Below, piece after piece: positions 1 to 9,119 of a stretch of DNA of 64,000 nt. A model generated the notes under the pieces. It saw only the letters and a list, made by a program, of their open reading frames with translations. It searched no databases and had not been told where the DNA came from. Numbering within the stretch: position 1 is the first letter of the stretch; the number at the start of each line of letters is the position of its first letter. Position numbers and translations under genes: made by a program. Origin of the DNA: Oceanobacillus halotolerans (lineage in GTDB: Bacteria > Bacillota > Bacilli > Bacillales > Amphibacillaceae); the NCBI RefSeq assembly GCF_010993955.1, contig NZ_WIXL01000004.1, positions 62,001 through 126,000 on the forward strand, given 5' to 3'.

Positions 1-454
1 CTGGTGAACCTAAACCATAAATACAGGACACACTTGCAACAATTAACACATCATTCCGTTCAAATAGTGAAGATGTAGCTGAGTGTCGTAATTTATCGAT
101 CTCATCATTGATGCTTGCATCTTTTTCTATAAACGTATCTGTTGATGGTACGTACGCTTCTGGTTGATAATAGTCATAATAACTAACAAAATACTCAACC
201 GCATTATTCGGAAAAAATTCTTTAAACTCACTATATAATTGGCCAGCCAACGTTTTATTATGTGCGATGACTAAGGTTGGCCGGTTGATCTCTGTTAGAA
301 CATTCGATACTGTGAAAGTTTTTCCAGTTCCAGTTGCACCTAACAATGTTTGATGCCTTTGCCCTGCTTTTACTTTTTCGACAAGCTCTTGAATTGCTTT
401 TGGCTGATCTCCTCGTGGCTCATACTTAGCCACAAGTTCGAATTTATTTTCCAC
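1..454 (-). CDS. uvrB: UvrABC excinuclease subunit B, 5' part
   Basis: UvrB is the DNA-damage-verifying helicase-like subunit of nucleotide excision repair, working with UvrA and UvrC in the cytoplasm. Only the N-terminal ~151 residues are in the window; the gene runs off the left edge. The translated strand begins with a GTG start (454-452) preceded by GGAGG, then shows [17 protein letters not shown], the Walker A box GATGTGKT at about residue 40, and the beta-hairpin region [12 protein letters not shown], all hallmarks of UvrB. It marks the left end of the block collinear with the B. subtilis uvrB-to-degS region. Identification is secure. Confidence 0.96.
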   Translation of the reverse strand, partial: MENKFELVAKYEPRGDQPKAIQELVEKVKAGQRHQTLLGATGTGKTFTVSNVLTEINRPTLVIAHNKTLAGQLYSEFKEFFPNNAVEYFVSYYDYYQPEAYVPSTDTFIEKDASINDEIDKLRHSATSSLFERNDVLIVASVSCIYGLGSP

Positions 455-581
455 AAAGCAAACCTCCGTTCATTGTTCTACCAATAGTGTAGCATAATCA
501 TTCTTTTATTTTAACATATAACGAACAAGCATTCGATCAGTTTGCTTATATAATACCGTGAAGACAATTGGCGATTTTATT

Positions 582-1400
582 GGGCTGTTTTCTAAAAGTT
601 CATTATTTTCCAGTACAATCTTCATGAATAGTTGATAGATTATGCGTAGTAATCTACCGCTACGGAAAAACACTTCGCTTTCACCACGGGCACAAGTGCG
701 ATATCTGTTCAAAACTCCCGTTGCTCGTTTTCACAGTGTCTTTCTAGCCATGGACACGGCCTCAGCCTCCTCAGAAGCAAAGAACTTCTTTTAGGGGATT
801 CCGCTAATCTCATTAAATCATTCTATTATGAGATAAAAAATCGACCTATAACGGAACGAGGATTACATATCACACTCTAAACATGGGTTTTTCAGCAAAT
901 AACGGAATGACGATTCATCAAGCCTAACTTAGCGGTTCCTCGTTCCGCTATTGTTAAGAAAAACAATCTTTTTTAGGTTAAGTGTAATCCTCACTTCGGA
1001 CGCGTGTTGATTCCATAGGAGTCTGCGTGTTCTGCCTTCACTGGTAGAGATTTTCTAATTAATAAGTAGTTATAGTAGTTATAGCTCTTGAAATCAAAGA
1101 AATAATAGCACTCCCCCCTCATTGAATGAGAAAAGCGACTGTCCTCCACTTCAATTACTTCAACAATAAAAAATAGTATAATAAAGGTTTTGAAATATCA
1201 ACTAGCGGAGGAAACACACGAAGACTCCTGCGGAATAACGAGCCTAAGAGACCCCGCAACGAGGTTACGAGTGAGGAGGCTCGTGGGGAGTCCGCGGAAA
1301 GCGTAGTGTATTTCCGTAGCGGAAATTATAGCTATCACTTTTTACGACGCATAATATAGATGATGTGACGTTAGGAAAACAAGAAAAGTATTCAAAAAGG
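582..1400. repeat. F1 long inverted-repeat element, copy a (interrupted)
   Basis: The left arm (about 582-795) starts GGGCTGTTTTCTAAAAG and carries CACTTCGCTTTCACCACGGG; the right arm (about 1195-1400) carries GACTCCTGCGGAATAACGAG and ends with AGAAAAGTATTCAAAA. The two arms are imperfect reverse complements of each other and recur at 4218-4773, 11307-12190 and 22603-23093. Here the arms are separated by an F2 repeat. There is no credible gene in it; the short ORFs are fragments of the repeat. Confidence 0.8.
796..1000. repeat. F2 repeat, copy a
   Basis: Contains short phrases such as AACGGAACGAGGATTACAT and AATAACGGAATGACGATTCA around a central ATGGGTTTTTCAGCAAAT. Near-identical phrases recur at 38245-38470, 48600-48785 and 53735-53825. 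It sits between the two arms of the F1 element. No coding potential was seen. The remaining sequence between uvrB and 1464 shows nothing recognisable. Confidence 0.7.
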
Positions 1401-1463
1401 GGATTTTCTAGAAAAATTCTGTGAAATCAGCCTAAAAATAAAAAACACTAGCACGAATGGATG

Positions 1464-2585
1464 CTAATGTTTTATACATTCCTTCATTATTGTAGATAAA
1501 GTTGTTGATAAGTTTTCGTTTTCCAGATCATGATGGTATCGATCTAATTGTTCGTTGACATAGTTTTGTTGGTCCTCGTCAGCGAAAAAGTCAAGAATTT
1601 GTTGTTCAACTCGATCTTCACAAGGAAGGATAACACCTAACTTCTGTAATTGTTCGACATTAATTCGTTCTTGACCTGGTAATGGATTATAGACAAAAGT
1701 TGGCTTCTTCTTCCACAAACACTCACTAATCGTAACGCCACCAGGTTTTGTCAATACTGCATCAACTTGATCATATAACTGATTCATTTCTTGTCGCGAT
1801 GATATATACGAAAATGGGGTAACATGGTCACGCTGTTCTTTAAGCAATCGCTCATAGAGTGCTTCATTTTTTCCACATAACACATAATAGTGAACCTTTC
1901 CACTTGTGTCTTTAACGAGATTTTCCATGGAACCGATCCCCAAATTTCCACCAGTAACTAACACGGTAATCGTTTCATTAGCTTTAGTTGTGGTTGGAAG
2001 ACGATCATGAAAAGCAGGATGTATCGGAATTCCAGTCACAAAAATTCGGCTTTCTTCTACTCCTTGGCTGATTAAAAAGTCTTTCACCAACTTAGACGGT
2101 ACGAAATGGTAGTCTATATATTGCAATCCCCATACTTGGTTCACAAAGTAATCCGTATAAACATTCACCACAATGGCATCTAATTTTCCTTTTTGTTTTA
2201 ATACACTTGCCATATAAGAAGGTAAACAATGGGTACAAAACAGAATTCGAGGATCTTTTGTCCGCAATAAACGTTGAAAAAAATACGTAAACAATACCTC
2301 ATACATATAGTGCCGTTTACCGTACCTGTTTTGATAGGCTGCAAACCGATAAATCCAATGATACACATTTGGTAGTCGTTTAATCGACGTTAAGTAGAGA
2401 GAGGTAATCAGCTTTTCCATTGGTCCATAACTATACGATAGAATATCAACTTTATCATAAGCAATTTCTTTTTTATATAATTGCAGTTCTGCACGTAAGG
2501 CATCAGCAACATGATGATGACCTGAAGGAATTTGCATAAATGGTAAAAATAACACATCTTGTTGTTGGGCTTGTGTTCTACTCAT
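1464..2585 (-). CDS. UgtP/MGDG-synthase-type glycosyltransferase (YkoN-like)
   Basis: A 373-residue protein of the GT28-type family that includes UgtP and plant MGDG synthase. The N-terminus reads LFLPFMQIPSGHHHVADAL, the usual acceptor-side start, and the C-terminal half has GGNLGIGSMENLV and the nucleotide-sugar site TKPGGVTISECLWKKKP followed by NPLPGQERINV. An upstream in-frame ATG at 2690 exists, but ATG 2585 has GTGGAG at proper spacing and begins with the family-typical segment, so I start there. In B. subtilis ykoN, ykoP and ykoQ are neighbours, and all three types are here. It probably glycosylates a lipid or wall precursor; the actual substrate is unknown. Confidence 0.82.
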   Translation of the reverse strand: MSRTQAQQQDVLFLPFMQIPSGHHHVADALRAELQLYKKEIAYDKVDILSYSYGPMEKLITSLYLTSIKRLPNVYHWIYRFAAYQNRYGKRHYMYEVLFTYFFQRLLRTKDPRILFCTHCLPSYMASVLKQKGKLDAIVVNVYTDYFVNQVWGLQYIDYHFVPSKLVKDFLISQGVEESRIFVTGIPIHPAFHDRLPTTTKANETITVLVTGGNLGIGSMENLVKDTSGKVHYYVLCGKNEALYERLLKEQRDHVTPFSYISSRQEMNQLYDQVDAVLTKPGGVTISECLWKKKPTFVYNPLPGQERINVEQLQKLGVILPCEDRVEQQILDFFADEDQQNYVNEQLDRYHHDLENENLSTTLSTIMKECIKH

Positions 2586-2653
2586 GATTTCAACTCCACT
2601 ATGTTGATTAATACTCCCTTGATTTACCAATGAAAGGCTTGTATAAAACATGA

Positions 2654-2676
2654 TATAATCCAATTCTAGAGAGGAG
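2654..2676 (+). promoter_or_regulatory. -10 box and RBS of the metallophosphoesterase gene
   Basis: TATAAT (2654-2659) lies 24 bases before the ATG at 2684 and AGAGAGGAG lies just upstream of the start. No clear -35 was found. The divergent gene starts at 2585, so this 98-base gap must also hold its promoter. Confidence 0.5.
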
Positions 2677-2683
2677 CTAAAAT

Positions 2684-3532
2684 ATGACATATATTACATT
2701 TTCACTTGTCGTTGTCATAATTGGATTTTTGTTATGGAAAGCCTACCGTAATACACAGGATATTAAGATCAATACGATTGCAATTAATTCTACTAACAAC
2801 ACTACAGCAAAACAACCAGCCTTATCTATCCTTCATTTATCAGACTTACACTTAGAGAATATATCCATCACTCCCGAACAATTAGAAAAAAAACTAACAA
2901 ATAAAAAGATTGATATCATCGCTTTAACAGGGGACTTCTTAGATCGTAAACGTACCATCCCTAAATTAATCCCTTATTTGGAAGTATTACAGCGTATTAA
3001 CGCAGTTCATGGAATTTATGCTGTATTAGGTAATCATGATTATGTGTTAAAAGAACCTAATTTAACTACATTAAAAGAAGTCCTCACGCAGCATGATTGC
3101 CATGTACTTCAAAACGCGAATAAATCAATTCATATAGATGGACAAGTTATTAATATCGTTGGAATTGATGATTACAGTACAAACAGAAGTAATATAGCAA
3201 AGTCCTACGAAAATATTAAAGAAGGTATGAACATCGTATTAACCCACGACCCTAATGTTGTATTAGAAATGGAAGACTTTCGATTTGATTATTTAATGGC
3301 AGGTCATTTCCATGGCGGACAAATTTGTTATCCCAAAGCATACCACCTTGCAAAAATGGGGACACTTGCACGCAATAATATTATAAAAGGGCTACACATG
3401 CATAATAATGCACCTTACTATATCAGTGAAGGACTTGGTCAAACTGGTGTGAACATTCGAGTTGGTAGTAGGCCAGAAATCACTTTCCATAACTTACCCA
3501 TTACAACTCATTTTAAATCAAATGTTAGCTAA
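2684..3532 (+). CDS. membrane-anchored metallophosphoesterase (YkoQ/YkuE-like)
   Basis: A 282-residue calcineurin-like phosphoesterase. Residues 5-18 form one hydrophobic segment, suggesting a membrane anchor with the catalytic domain outside or at the membrane surface. The metal-binding blocks are all present: SDLH (residues 53-56), TGDFLD (82-87), GNHDY (116-120), THDP (187-190) and AGHFHGGQ (206-213). The substrate is unknown; relatives include YkuE and lipid-pyrophosphate hydrolases. It is divergent from the YkoN-like gene and convergent with the YkoP-like gene, with only 5 bases between stops, so this trio resembles the B. subtilis ykoN/ykoP/ykoQ neighbourhood. Family assignment is firm, the YkoQ orthology is inferred from context. 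Confidence 0.85.
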   Translation: MTYITFSLVVVIIGFLLWKAYRNTQDIKINTIAINSTNNTTAKQPALSILHLSDLHLENISITPEQLEKKLTNKKIDIIALTGDFLDRKRTIPKLIPYLEVLQRINAVHGIYAVLGNHDYVLKEPNLTTLKEVLTQHDCHVLQNANKSIHIDGQVINIVGIDDYSTNRSNIAKSYENIKEGMNIVLTHDPNVVLEMEDFRFDYLMAGHFHGGQICYPKAYHLAKMGTLARNNIIKGLHMHNNAPYYISEGLGQTGVNIRVGSRPEITFHNLPITTHFKSNVS

Positions 3533-3537
3533 ATACT

Positions 3538-4077
3538 TTACTGGATATATCGTTTCATAATTTGTTCTTTAGACATAAATAAATAATATGGTGTTTTGGG
3601 ACCTTTTGTATTGGCCAAAAAATTAATTGGCATAAAGGTCCCCTTTTTATATAATTTATAAAACGTATTCTTAATCGGTACAATTTCAAAACCTAAGCGT
3701 CCGGCCCCGCGATATAGACCAGTGATACCAATAATCCCTTTAATTTCATCGTGTTTCGGATGTTTCTCTAAATACGAAGCTAATTTCGGTAGGGCACGTT
3801 TAACAACATGATACGTATATACTGCACGTTTCATCTCACTAGAAATAGACTGCATCTCATGAAGCATTCGAACATTATGGAGATGAATTTTTAAAAGCTT
3901 GTCTCCTTTCTTTATGACGGTACCATCTCTTAAAATAGCGGTACAACCTTTATAAGTTGTTAAACGAACGCGAAATAAGGTATTTCCTTTTTCTTGATCT
4001 GGTACATATCGCAATCGTGAACAGGTATAATAGATAGGATCAATGACATTCCATATGTGTAGCAAGTAGCTTTTCAT
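3538..4077 (-). CDS. YkoP-like protein of unknown function
   Basis: A 179-residue basic protein (start MKSYLLHIWNVIDPIYY) with no catalytic motif I recognise. The chosen ATG at 4077 is preceded by GGAAGGAAG; a longer frame from 4140 lacks a ribosome site. The central stretch GDKLLKIHLHNVRML and the segment GIIGITGLYRGAGRLGFEI, plus its place beside YkoN- and YkoQ-like genes, match my recollection of B. subtilis YkoP, which is uncharacterised. It may act on envelope lipids with its neighbours, but that is only inferred from association. Confidence 0.7.
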   Translation of the reverse strand: MKSYLLHIWNVIDPIYYTCSRLRYVPDQEKGNTLFRVRLTTYKGCTAILRDGTVIKKGDKLLKIHLHNVRMLHEMQSISSEMKRAVYTYHVVKRALPKLASYLEKHPKHDEIKGIIGITGLYRGAGRLGFEIVPIKNTFYKLYKKGTFMPINFLANTKGPKTPYYLFMSKEQIMKRYIQ

Positions 4078-4217
4078 GGTGCTTCCTTCCTCAATCGTTT
4101 TTATTTTTAGTTTACTTGAACCTGGAAAAAATATAAGCAAGATTCGCGGGTTTTTTGTGAACCATAAGACACCATTTTACAGAAGACGTTTTCCATATTT
4201 TGGGGCTTTTTTTATTT

Positions 4218-4773
4218 GGCTGTTTTCTAAAAGATTGTTGCCTTCTTGTATGAAACGTCATGCATATAAGATATATTATGCGCAGTAAACGCACCGTTAA
4301 TTTCCGCTGCCGGACAGCCGCTTTCCGCAGGCACGGCCTCAGCCTCCTCGGAAGGGGACCACTTCCTGCGGGGTCTTCGGACACGTGCTTTTCCTCCAGG
4401 AGTCGACTGTCCTACGCTCCAATCAACTAGTGTATTAACAGTATGTAATAGGAAATGTTGATCATATCAGTGGAAGAAATACACGCAGACTCCTGCGGGA
4501 AGATAGGCATATGTGAGATCCCACAGTGCGGTAGCAGTCTTTTTTGTGAGGAGTGCGGCAGCAATGTATAGCTTTCAGCACGACGAGCACGAGGAGGCTT
4601 AACAGCCGACCGCGGTAAAGTAGACACTGTGAAACGAACAGTTGAACAGATGTCGCACTTATGCCCATGGTGAAAGCGAAATGTTTTTCTGTAGCGGTAA
4701 TTTTAGCTAAATGTTATTGCGCATAATATAGATTATACATCTTAGAAAACAACAAAGTATGCGAAAAGAGCCT
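4218..4773. repeat. F1 long inverted-repeat element, copy b
   Basis: The left arm begins GGCTGTTTTCTAAAAGATTG and includes GCGGGGTCTTCGGACACGTG; the right arm includes ACGCAGACTCCTGCGGGAAG and ends AACAAAGTATGCGAAAAGAG. The arms are imperfect reverse complements meeting near 4430. The short ORFs inside (for example 4112-4384) are not conserved between copies, so I read this as a non-coding element. Confidence 0.8.
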
Positions 4774-4965
4774 TTTATTTAGAATGCATTGTCCATAACC
4801 ATTGTTATGATGCGGAGATTTTTGTAATGTGGGAACAGTACCAAGTTATAATTTGCTCTTATGGTAGGGAATTAATAAATTATAGTAAAAAATTCTCCTA
4901 TACTTCCCTATTACACAATAGGATTCATCTACTGCTGATGGGGGGCTTTAATTCCTGCGATGCGT

Positions 4966-5062
4966 AAGATTGTGTTCGTTTATCTTATACTTGGGACGTT
5001 GACATTTTAGCTACGTCGAGTCCACTTCTTGGCTAAAAACTTATACTTACCTAACGTGGAAC
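4966..5062. repeat. F4 repeat, copy a
   Basis: Contains TCTTATACTTGGGACGTTG and CTACGTCGAGTCCACTTCTT, ending TATACTTACCTAACGTG. The same module recurs at 7333-7457, 63108-63226 and as a fragment at 60903-60965. The stretch 4774-4965 between F1 and F4 holds nothing I recognise. Confidence 0.7.
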
Positions 5063-5067
5063 GAAAA

Positions 5068-5102
5068 AAGACTTTCCTCCTAAAGTGGAGAAAAGTCTTT
5101 TT
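5068..5102 (-). terminator. rho-independent terminator after nirK
   Basis: AAAAAGACTTT and AAAGTCTTTTT flank a CTCC/GGAG inner stem just downstream of the nirK stop, with a T-run on the minus strand. Confidence 0.8.
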
Positions 5103-5112
5103 AGTTTAAACG

Positions 5113-6153
5113 TTATTCTGTTACTTCAAGGACACCAGCAGCACCTTTTTGTACGTGGTTAAATTGGTGTGTTACAAACTTGTATGTTCCAGCTTCTTTT
5201 ACAGTGAACTCTACTACAGCTCCACCACTTGCTGGTAACATTACTGTTTGCATTCCTGTTAAATGATTATCTGGATGTCCATCTAAATACACATCATCCA
5301 TAATGGTTCCAATTACATGAAAGCTACTTACTTCATTTGGACCAACATTATTGATATAGAAGCGAACTTTATCGCCAACTTTTGCAGTTAATGGCTCATC
5401 TTTAAGTGCAGATACAGTACCATTTGTGTTTGGTTGACCATCTTCTAATGCTTTAGCAGAGAATACAACCTGAGATGGCTCATTGTTTGTCATATCATCT
5501 AAGTCATTGTATTGATACCATTCATTTTGTACAATAACATATTCTTGATCTACTTCATCATCAGTTGGGTAACCATCTTCTGGTTGAACAATAATCACAC
5601 CGTGCATCCCATTTGCAACGTGAGACAATACCGGGTCTGTACCACAGTGATACATGAATACGCCAGGGCTATTAGCATCATACACGAATGTTCCTTCTTC
5701 ATTTGGTGCTACGTCTGCAAATCCTTTATCTGGTGCAGCGTGTACTGCATGGAAGTCCATGCTGTGTGGAATAGCAGGGTCCATATTATCTAATGTGAAG
5801 TGGATTGTGTCTCCTTCATTCACAACAACTAATGGTCCTGGAGCTTCTCCATTAAATGTCCATGCTTTATACGTATAACCTTTATCAATTTCGATGTCTG
5901 TAATCTGTGCCGTCATGTTGATATAGACATCTGTTCCATCTCGTTCCATTTCTAGTGGGACAGGATCCTGATTTAAATCTTTGTGTGGCTCAATTGCTTC
6001 AGGAGCCGCTTCTGCACTTACATTTTCAATAGCATCTTCTAAATCTGGTGAAACGTCATTTTCAGCTTCTTCATTTCCATCAGCACAAGCAGATAATAAT
6101 AATACCGTCGCACTTAAACCAATCACTACACGAAAACTAATTTTTTTAAACAT
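5113..6153 (-). CDS. nirK: copper-containing nitrite reductase (lipoprotein)
   Basis: NirK reduces nitrite to nitric oxide on the outer face of the membrane. The 346-residue protein starts with a lipoprotein signal (LLLSAC, lipid Cys at 23), as expected in a Gram-positive. Both cupredoxin domains are present and all copper ligands can be matched: His130 and His135 with catalytic Asp133 in PHSMDFH, His169-Cys170 in MYHC, His178 and Met183 in SHVANGMHG, the active-site His279 in SSFHVIGT and His329 in FVTHQF. The acidic, Glu-rich linker (24-60) probably tethers it to the membrane. The upstream region has an FNR-type box. The downstream neighbours supply a NO reductase, so nitrite would be reduced to nitrous oxide. 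Confidence 0.95.
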   Translation of the reverse strand: MFKKISFRVVIGLSATVLLLSACADGNEEAENDVSPDLEDAIENVSAEAAPEAIEPHKDLNQDPVPLEMERDGTDVYINMTAQITDIEIDKGYTYKAWTFNGEAPGPLVVVNEGDTIHFTLDNMDPAIPHSMDFHAVHAAPDKGFADVAPNEEGTFVYDANSPGVFMYHCGTDPVLSHVANGMHGVIIVQPEDGYPTDDEVDQEYVIVQNEWYQYNDLDDMTNNEPSQVVFSAKALEDGQPNTNGTVSALKDEPLTAKVGDKVRFYINNVGPNEVSSFHVIGTIMDDVYLDGHPDNHLTGMQTVMLPASGGAVVEFTVKEAGTYKFVTHQFNHVQKGAAGVLEVTE

Positions 6154-6283
6154 ACCTTTTCACCTCTTAAGTGTTTTGGTTGATAAGGATGATACCATTC
6201 ATTTGGCTAATGTTATGAAGTATTATTGCTGAATGGCTTTCCTTATCTTCAATTACAGTTTAATTCATTAGACCTGGTATACC

Positions 6284-6299
6284 TGTGATTTAAATCACT
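6284..6299 (-). promoter_or_regulatory. FNR/CRP-type palindrome of the nirK promoter
   Basis: TGTGATTTAAATCACT matches the Bacillus Fnr consensus TGTGA-N6-TCACT. Reading the minus strand, TAAACT (6262-6257) lies where a -10 would be if the box is centred at -41.5, the class II activator position. The same geometry occurs upstream of the NO reductase operon. Confidence 0.7.
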
Positions 6300-6456
6300 T
6301 AAATCATGTGCAATTATGAACAATCTATGTCTATATATAAAAACAGTTAAAACCATAAAAATCATGTTTATAAATAATGTAAACGTTATCACCTAGTAAA
6401 ATCTTTTGTGAATTAGATAACAATTACTACTGTCATGTTTGTCACGATACCAATAT

Positions 6457-6502
6457 TAAAAACCACATTTTATAGGAATTTTTTCCTGTAAAATGTGGTT
6501 TT
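6457..6502. terminator. terminator after the nir/nor membrane protein gene
   Basis: AACCACATTTTATAGGAA and its reverse complement form a long hairpin with T-runs on both strands, between the gene ending at 6507 and nirK. The rest of 6154-6456 is the nirK promoter region with no further feature seen. Confidence 0.75.
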
Positions 6503-6506
6503 TTGA

Positions 6507-7064
6507 TTAATCCGATGTTGATTGATCTGTAAATACTAGTTGAATAAAATAAAGTAACATGGCAGCCGTTATGGCTAAAAATCCCCAACCTACCAACCTC
6601 TGTTGAACTTCTAAGTAGTTGTTACAAATTTGAATAGGAATATCAATGTATAGCCAAGCCATTAGGCCAAACATCGAAATATAATTTAAGAATATAAAAC
6701 TCTTCGTGATCCCAGATAACTTTTTCCAACTATCTCGAAGTGGAATCCCTACCAATAATGGAATACCAACAAGCTTAAATATTTCAATCGGATAACTAAG
6801 TAACGCTTCATCTAGCGTACGTGGAATCATCCAATACAACGTGATAATGACTACTAATAATATGCCAGGGATCCCATTTGCATTCCATTTAGAAAAGAAA
6901 GTTTGGTACTTCTGGGTGATTCTTTTTCCAATTAGCCAGCCTGCTACGATCAGTAACGGAATCTGAACCAACATGTGTAAAATCATAATTGATTCTAAAA
7001 AGGCTAAAACTGGAGGAGCTAGCAACACTAGATATAATACTATCCCATAAATTGTCTGGCGCAT
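6507..7064 (-). CDS. multispanning membrane protein of unknown function in the nir/nor cluster
   Basis: A 185-residue, strongly hydrophobic protein with about five predicted membrane segments. ATG 7064 is chosen because GGAGGGG precedes it; the longer frame from 7112 has no such site. The segment ESIMILHMLVQIPLLIVAGW with a membrane-embedded His recalls CtaG or DUF1404-like proteins, but the match is weak. It lies between nirK and the NO reductase genes, all on the same strand. It could assist copper-site assembly of NirK or the CuA subunit, or be an accessory subunit; neither is shown by the sequence. Confidence 0.7.
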   Translation of the reverse strand: MRQTIYGIVLYLVLLAPPVLAFLESIMILHMLVQIPLLIVAGWLIGKRITQKYQTFFSKWNANGIPGILLVVIITLYWMIPRTLDEALLSYPIEIFKLVGIPLLVGIPLRDSWKKLSGITKSFIFLNYISMFGLMAWLYIDIPIQICNNYLEVQQRLVGWGFLAITAAMLLYFIQLVFTDQSTSD

Positions 7065-7087
7065 CGATATCCCCTCCAATTTTAGAA

Positions 7088-7300
7088 CAAAAGCTAGAAG
7101 CGCCTTGATCACCCCCGATTAGAAAACTTGGCTTGTCGCCAAGTGGCGAAATCCTTAGTTGCACTTATGCAGTAAGAAAGTTTTTCTTATCTGCCAAGCA
7201 TAAGCCAAGCCTCGTCGTGGCGCTTTTTGCCACAAAGAGGATTGACTTATGACCTCGAGGGGGTAGGCGCTGAAGCTGGACGTGGCCTTTCCTAACCAAG
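7088..7300. repeat. F3 element carrying an inserted F6 module
   Basis: F3 begins AGCGCCTTGATCACCCCC and ends GAGGGGGTAGGCGCT, so its ends are inverted repeats. The simple F3 at 47632-47750 runs straight from ACCCCCGA to CAAGCATAAGCC; here about 80 bases (7108-7188, TAGAAAACTTGGC to TTATCTGC) are inserted at that point. That insert is the F6 module found separately at 47803-47888. Confidence 0.75.
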
Positions 7301-7332
7301 GCAGTAATGACACCAACTTTTTATACTTACCT

Positions 7333-7606
7333 TTTTAAAAAAACTCGCATTCACACGTCCTTAGCGGATGGGTTAGTTTTTCTTATACTTGGGACATTAA
7401 AATGTTAGCCACATCGAGTCCACTTCTTAGCTAAAATTTTATACTTTCCTAATGTGTTAGAAAACTTGGCATTCGCTATGCCTTTATTGGTAAATGCCTT
7501 AGTTGCACTTACGACTCAAAGGACGTGCTAGTACTGGTGTTATCACCGGAAGTGACGGTTTTAGGCAATGAGCAGTAGGAAAGTTTTTATACTTTCCTAG
7601 CTACCA
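7333..7606. repeat. F4 copy b followed by a broken F6 copy
   Basis: 7333-7457 is an F4 copy (TTCTTATACTTGGGACATT, ATCGAGTCCACTTCTTAGC). 7449-7606 has F6 ends (AGAAAACTTGGCATTCGC at the left, GCAGTAGGAAAGTTTTTAT at the right), split by about 55 unrelated bases with GGACGTGCTAGTACTG, a phrase that resembles F5. Together with 7088-7300 this fills the gap between the membrane protein gene and the NO reductase genes. Confidence 0.65.
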
Positions 7607-7616
7607 ATTTCAAGCT

Positions 7617-9101
7617 TTACGCAATCTTTTTCCCTTCTTCATCACGTGGAACATAATCACGTTCACGAACATAACGGATAAAGTGAATAATAAAGATAGC
7701 TAACGAAATTGTCATTAAGACCCCAGCAACAGCTCCAAATAACGCTGGACCCATCCACTCAGGGATGTGTGTTGCCCATCGACGTGGGGTACTTAGTGCT
7801 CCAGATACAAGGAATGAACCACTTAAACTTAAGACACCTAATGTAAAACCAATTAATCCGATTTTATCCAATAAATTTGGTTTGATAGCACTGTCCTCTT
7901 TTGCGAGGAAATACATAAATCCGAATAACATCGCACATGCACCTAAGGCCATATACATATGGAAGTGACCAGGTACCCATTTTGTATTATGCATAACATG
8001 GTTAACGACAATTGTTGCATCAATAATAGCTGGCACAACGCCTACTACCCAACCAAACATAGATATAAATATCAGTCCTGATGCTACATCCCATTTAATA
8101 CCTGAACGGTAAACAATCATTAATGCACCATAAGCAGTTACAATAAGTACTGGAAGTCCGTTTGCATAAGATAGTGCTTGTCCCATAATAAGCATCCATG
8201 TTGGCATAACAGAGTCCATTAACATATGGTGTGTATAAATTAACAGTGTAAATACAGTAGACATTGTCCATGCTATTAGAAATACCTTATTTGCTTTCCA
8301 TGGACGGTTCGCATACCTCGGTAAAATCTCATACACAGCAATAACTGCCATATAAATAATTGAGTTTGCAAATATATGTCCAAATGCATAGGTTAAGTTT
8401 TTCGCTAATAATGGATCAAAAGTAAAAGCAGGATTAATGACATTGATGATATTCATAATTAATACAGTAGCACCAGCAAGTAAAGCCGTAACATTTACAA
8501 TGGTTACCATCGTACTTGCAATAACAGCTTTTGGAGGGGCATCTTCTTCAGATTTTTTGCCGGAAATGACATCCCAACCTAATCCTTTGCCAAGACTTCC
8601 GTATTTTTTAATAATTGCACGACCTGTATCAATAAATAAGAGTAAAAAGCCAACACCCAAAATCAACATCCCAAATAGGTAAAGAAGTGCACCTATCGTT
8701 CCCCATGCACCACCAGAAAGCGCTGGTAATGGGTATAAAAATGTCCATGAGCTAGCATATTCGAATGAAAATACACCAACAATGACCATTACTACACCGA
8801 TAAGAAATAAAACTAAATTGGCTATAAAAATTTTTTTCGATAGGTCAACATATTCTCGTAGAAAATACCACATAACTGACGCAGCTGCTAGTGCTGCTGC
8901 ACCAATCATACCTGTACCATGAATAGTTAAGAATTGATAAAATGCTGCTGGGGATACATCTAAGGCACCACCTTGCGCTAAGAGCATTAAAATACCAAAT
9001 ATCATCATTACAAAAATAATTGCGCCACCAACTATTAAATAGGTGACAATTTGATTATTTTCTGATTTACGTTCACGTGCTCGTATTGTTGTTGTTGTCA
9101 T
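7617..9101 (-). CDS. heme-copper NO reductase catalytic subunit, CuA-NOR type
   Basis: A 494-residue, ~12-helix heme-copper oxidoreductase subunit I. His61 (HGTGM) and His381 (GHFHMY) are the expected low-spin heme ligands, His379 the high-spin heme ligand, and His242, His291 and His292 the CuB ligands. In oxygen reductases the helix after the first CuB His reads GHPEVY with a cross-linked Tyr; here it reads GHIFANSIIY, with Asn246 at the Tyr position. Loss of that Tyr is typical of NO-reducing members. With the CuA subunit upstream and NirK beside it, I call it a Bacillus-type CuA NO reductase (2 NO to N2O). A divergent oxygen reductase is the alternative. Confidence 0.82.
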   Translation of the reverse strand: MTTTTIRARERKSENNQIVTYLIVGGAIIFVMMIFGILMLLAQGGALDVSPAAFYQFLTIHGTGMIGAAALAAASVMWYFLREYVDLSKKIFIANLVLFLIGVVMVIVGVFSFEYASSWTFLYPLPALSGGAWGTIGALLYLFGMLILGVGFLLLFIDTGRAIIKKYGSLGKGLGWDVISGKKSEEDAPPKAVIASTMVTIVNVTALLAGATVLIMNIINVINPAFTFDPLLAKNLTYAFGHIFANSIIYMAVIAVYEILPRYANRPWKANKVFLIAWTMSTVFTLLIYTHHMLMDSVMPTWMLIMGQALSYANGLPVLIVTAYGALMIVYRSGIKWDVASGLIFISMFGWVVGVVPAIIDATIVVNHVMHNTKWVPGHFHMYMALGACAMLFGFMYFLAKEDSAIKPNLLDKIGLIGFTLGVLSLSGSFLVSGALSTPRRWATHIPEWMGPALFGAVAGVLMTISLAIFIIHFIRYVRERDYVPRDEEGKKIA

Positions 9102-9119
9102 TTAGAACACCTCCATCTT

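Noticed and set aside
506..712. 68-residue ORF inside the first repeat
   Set aside because: It lies in an F1 arm and the frame is not kept in the other F1 copies.
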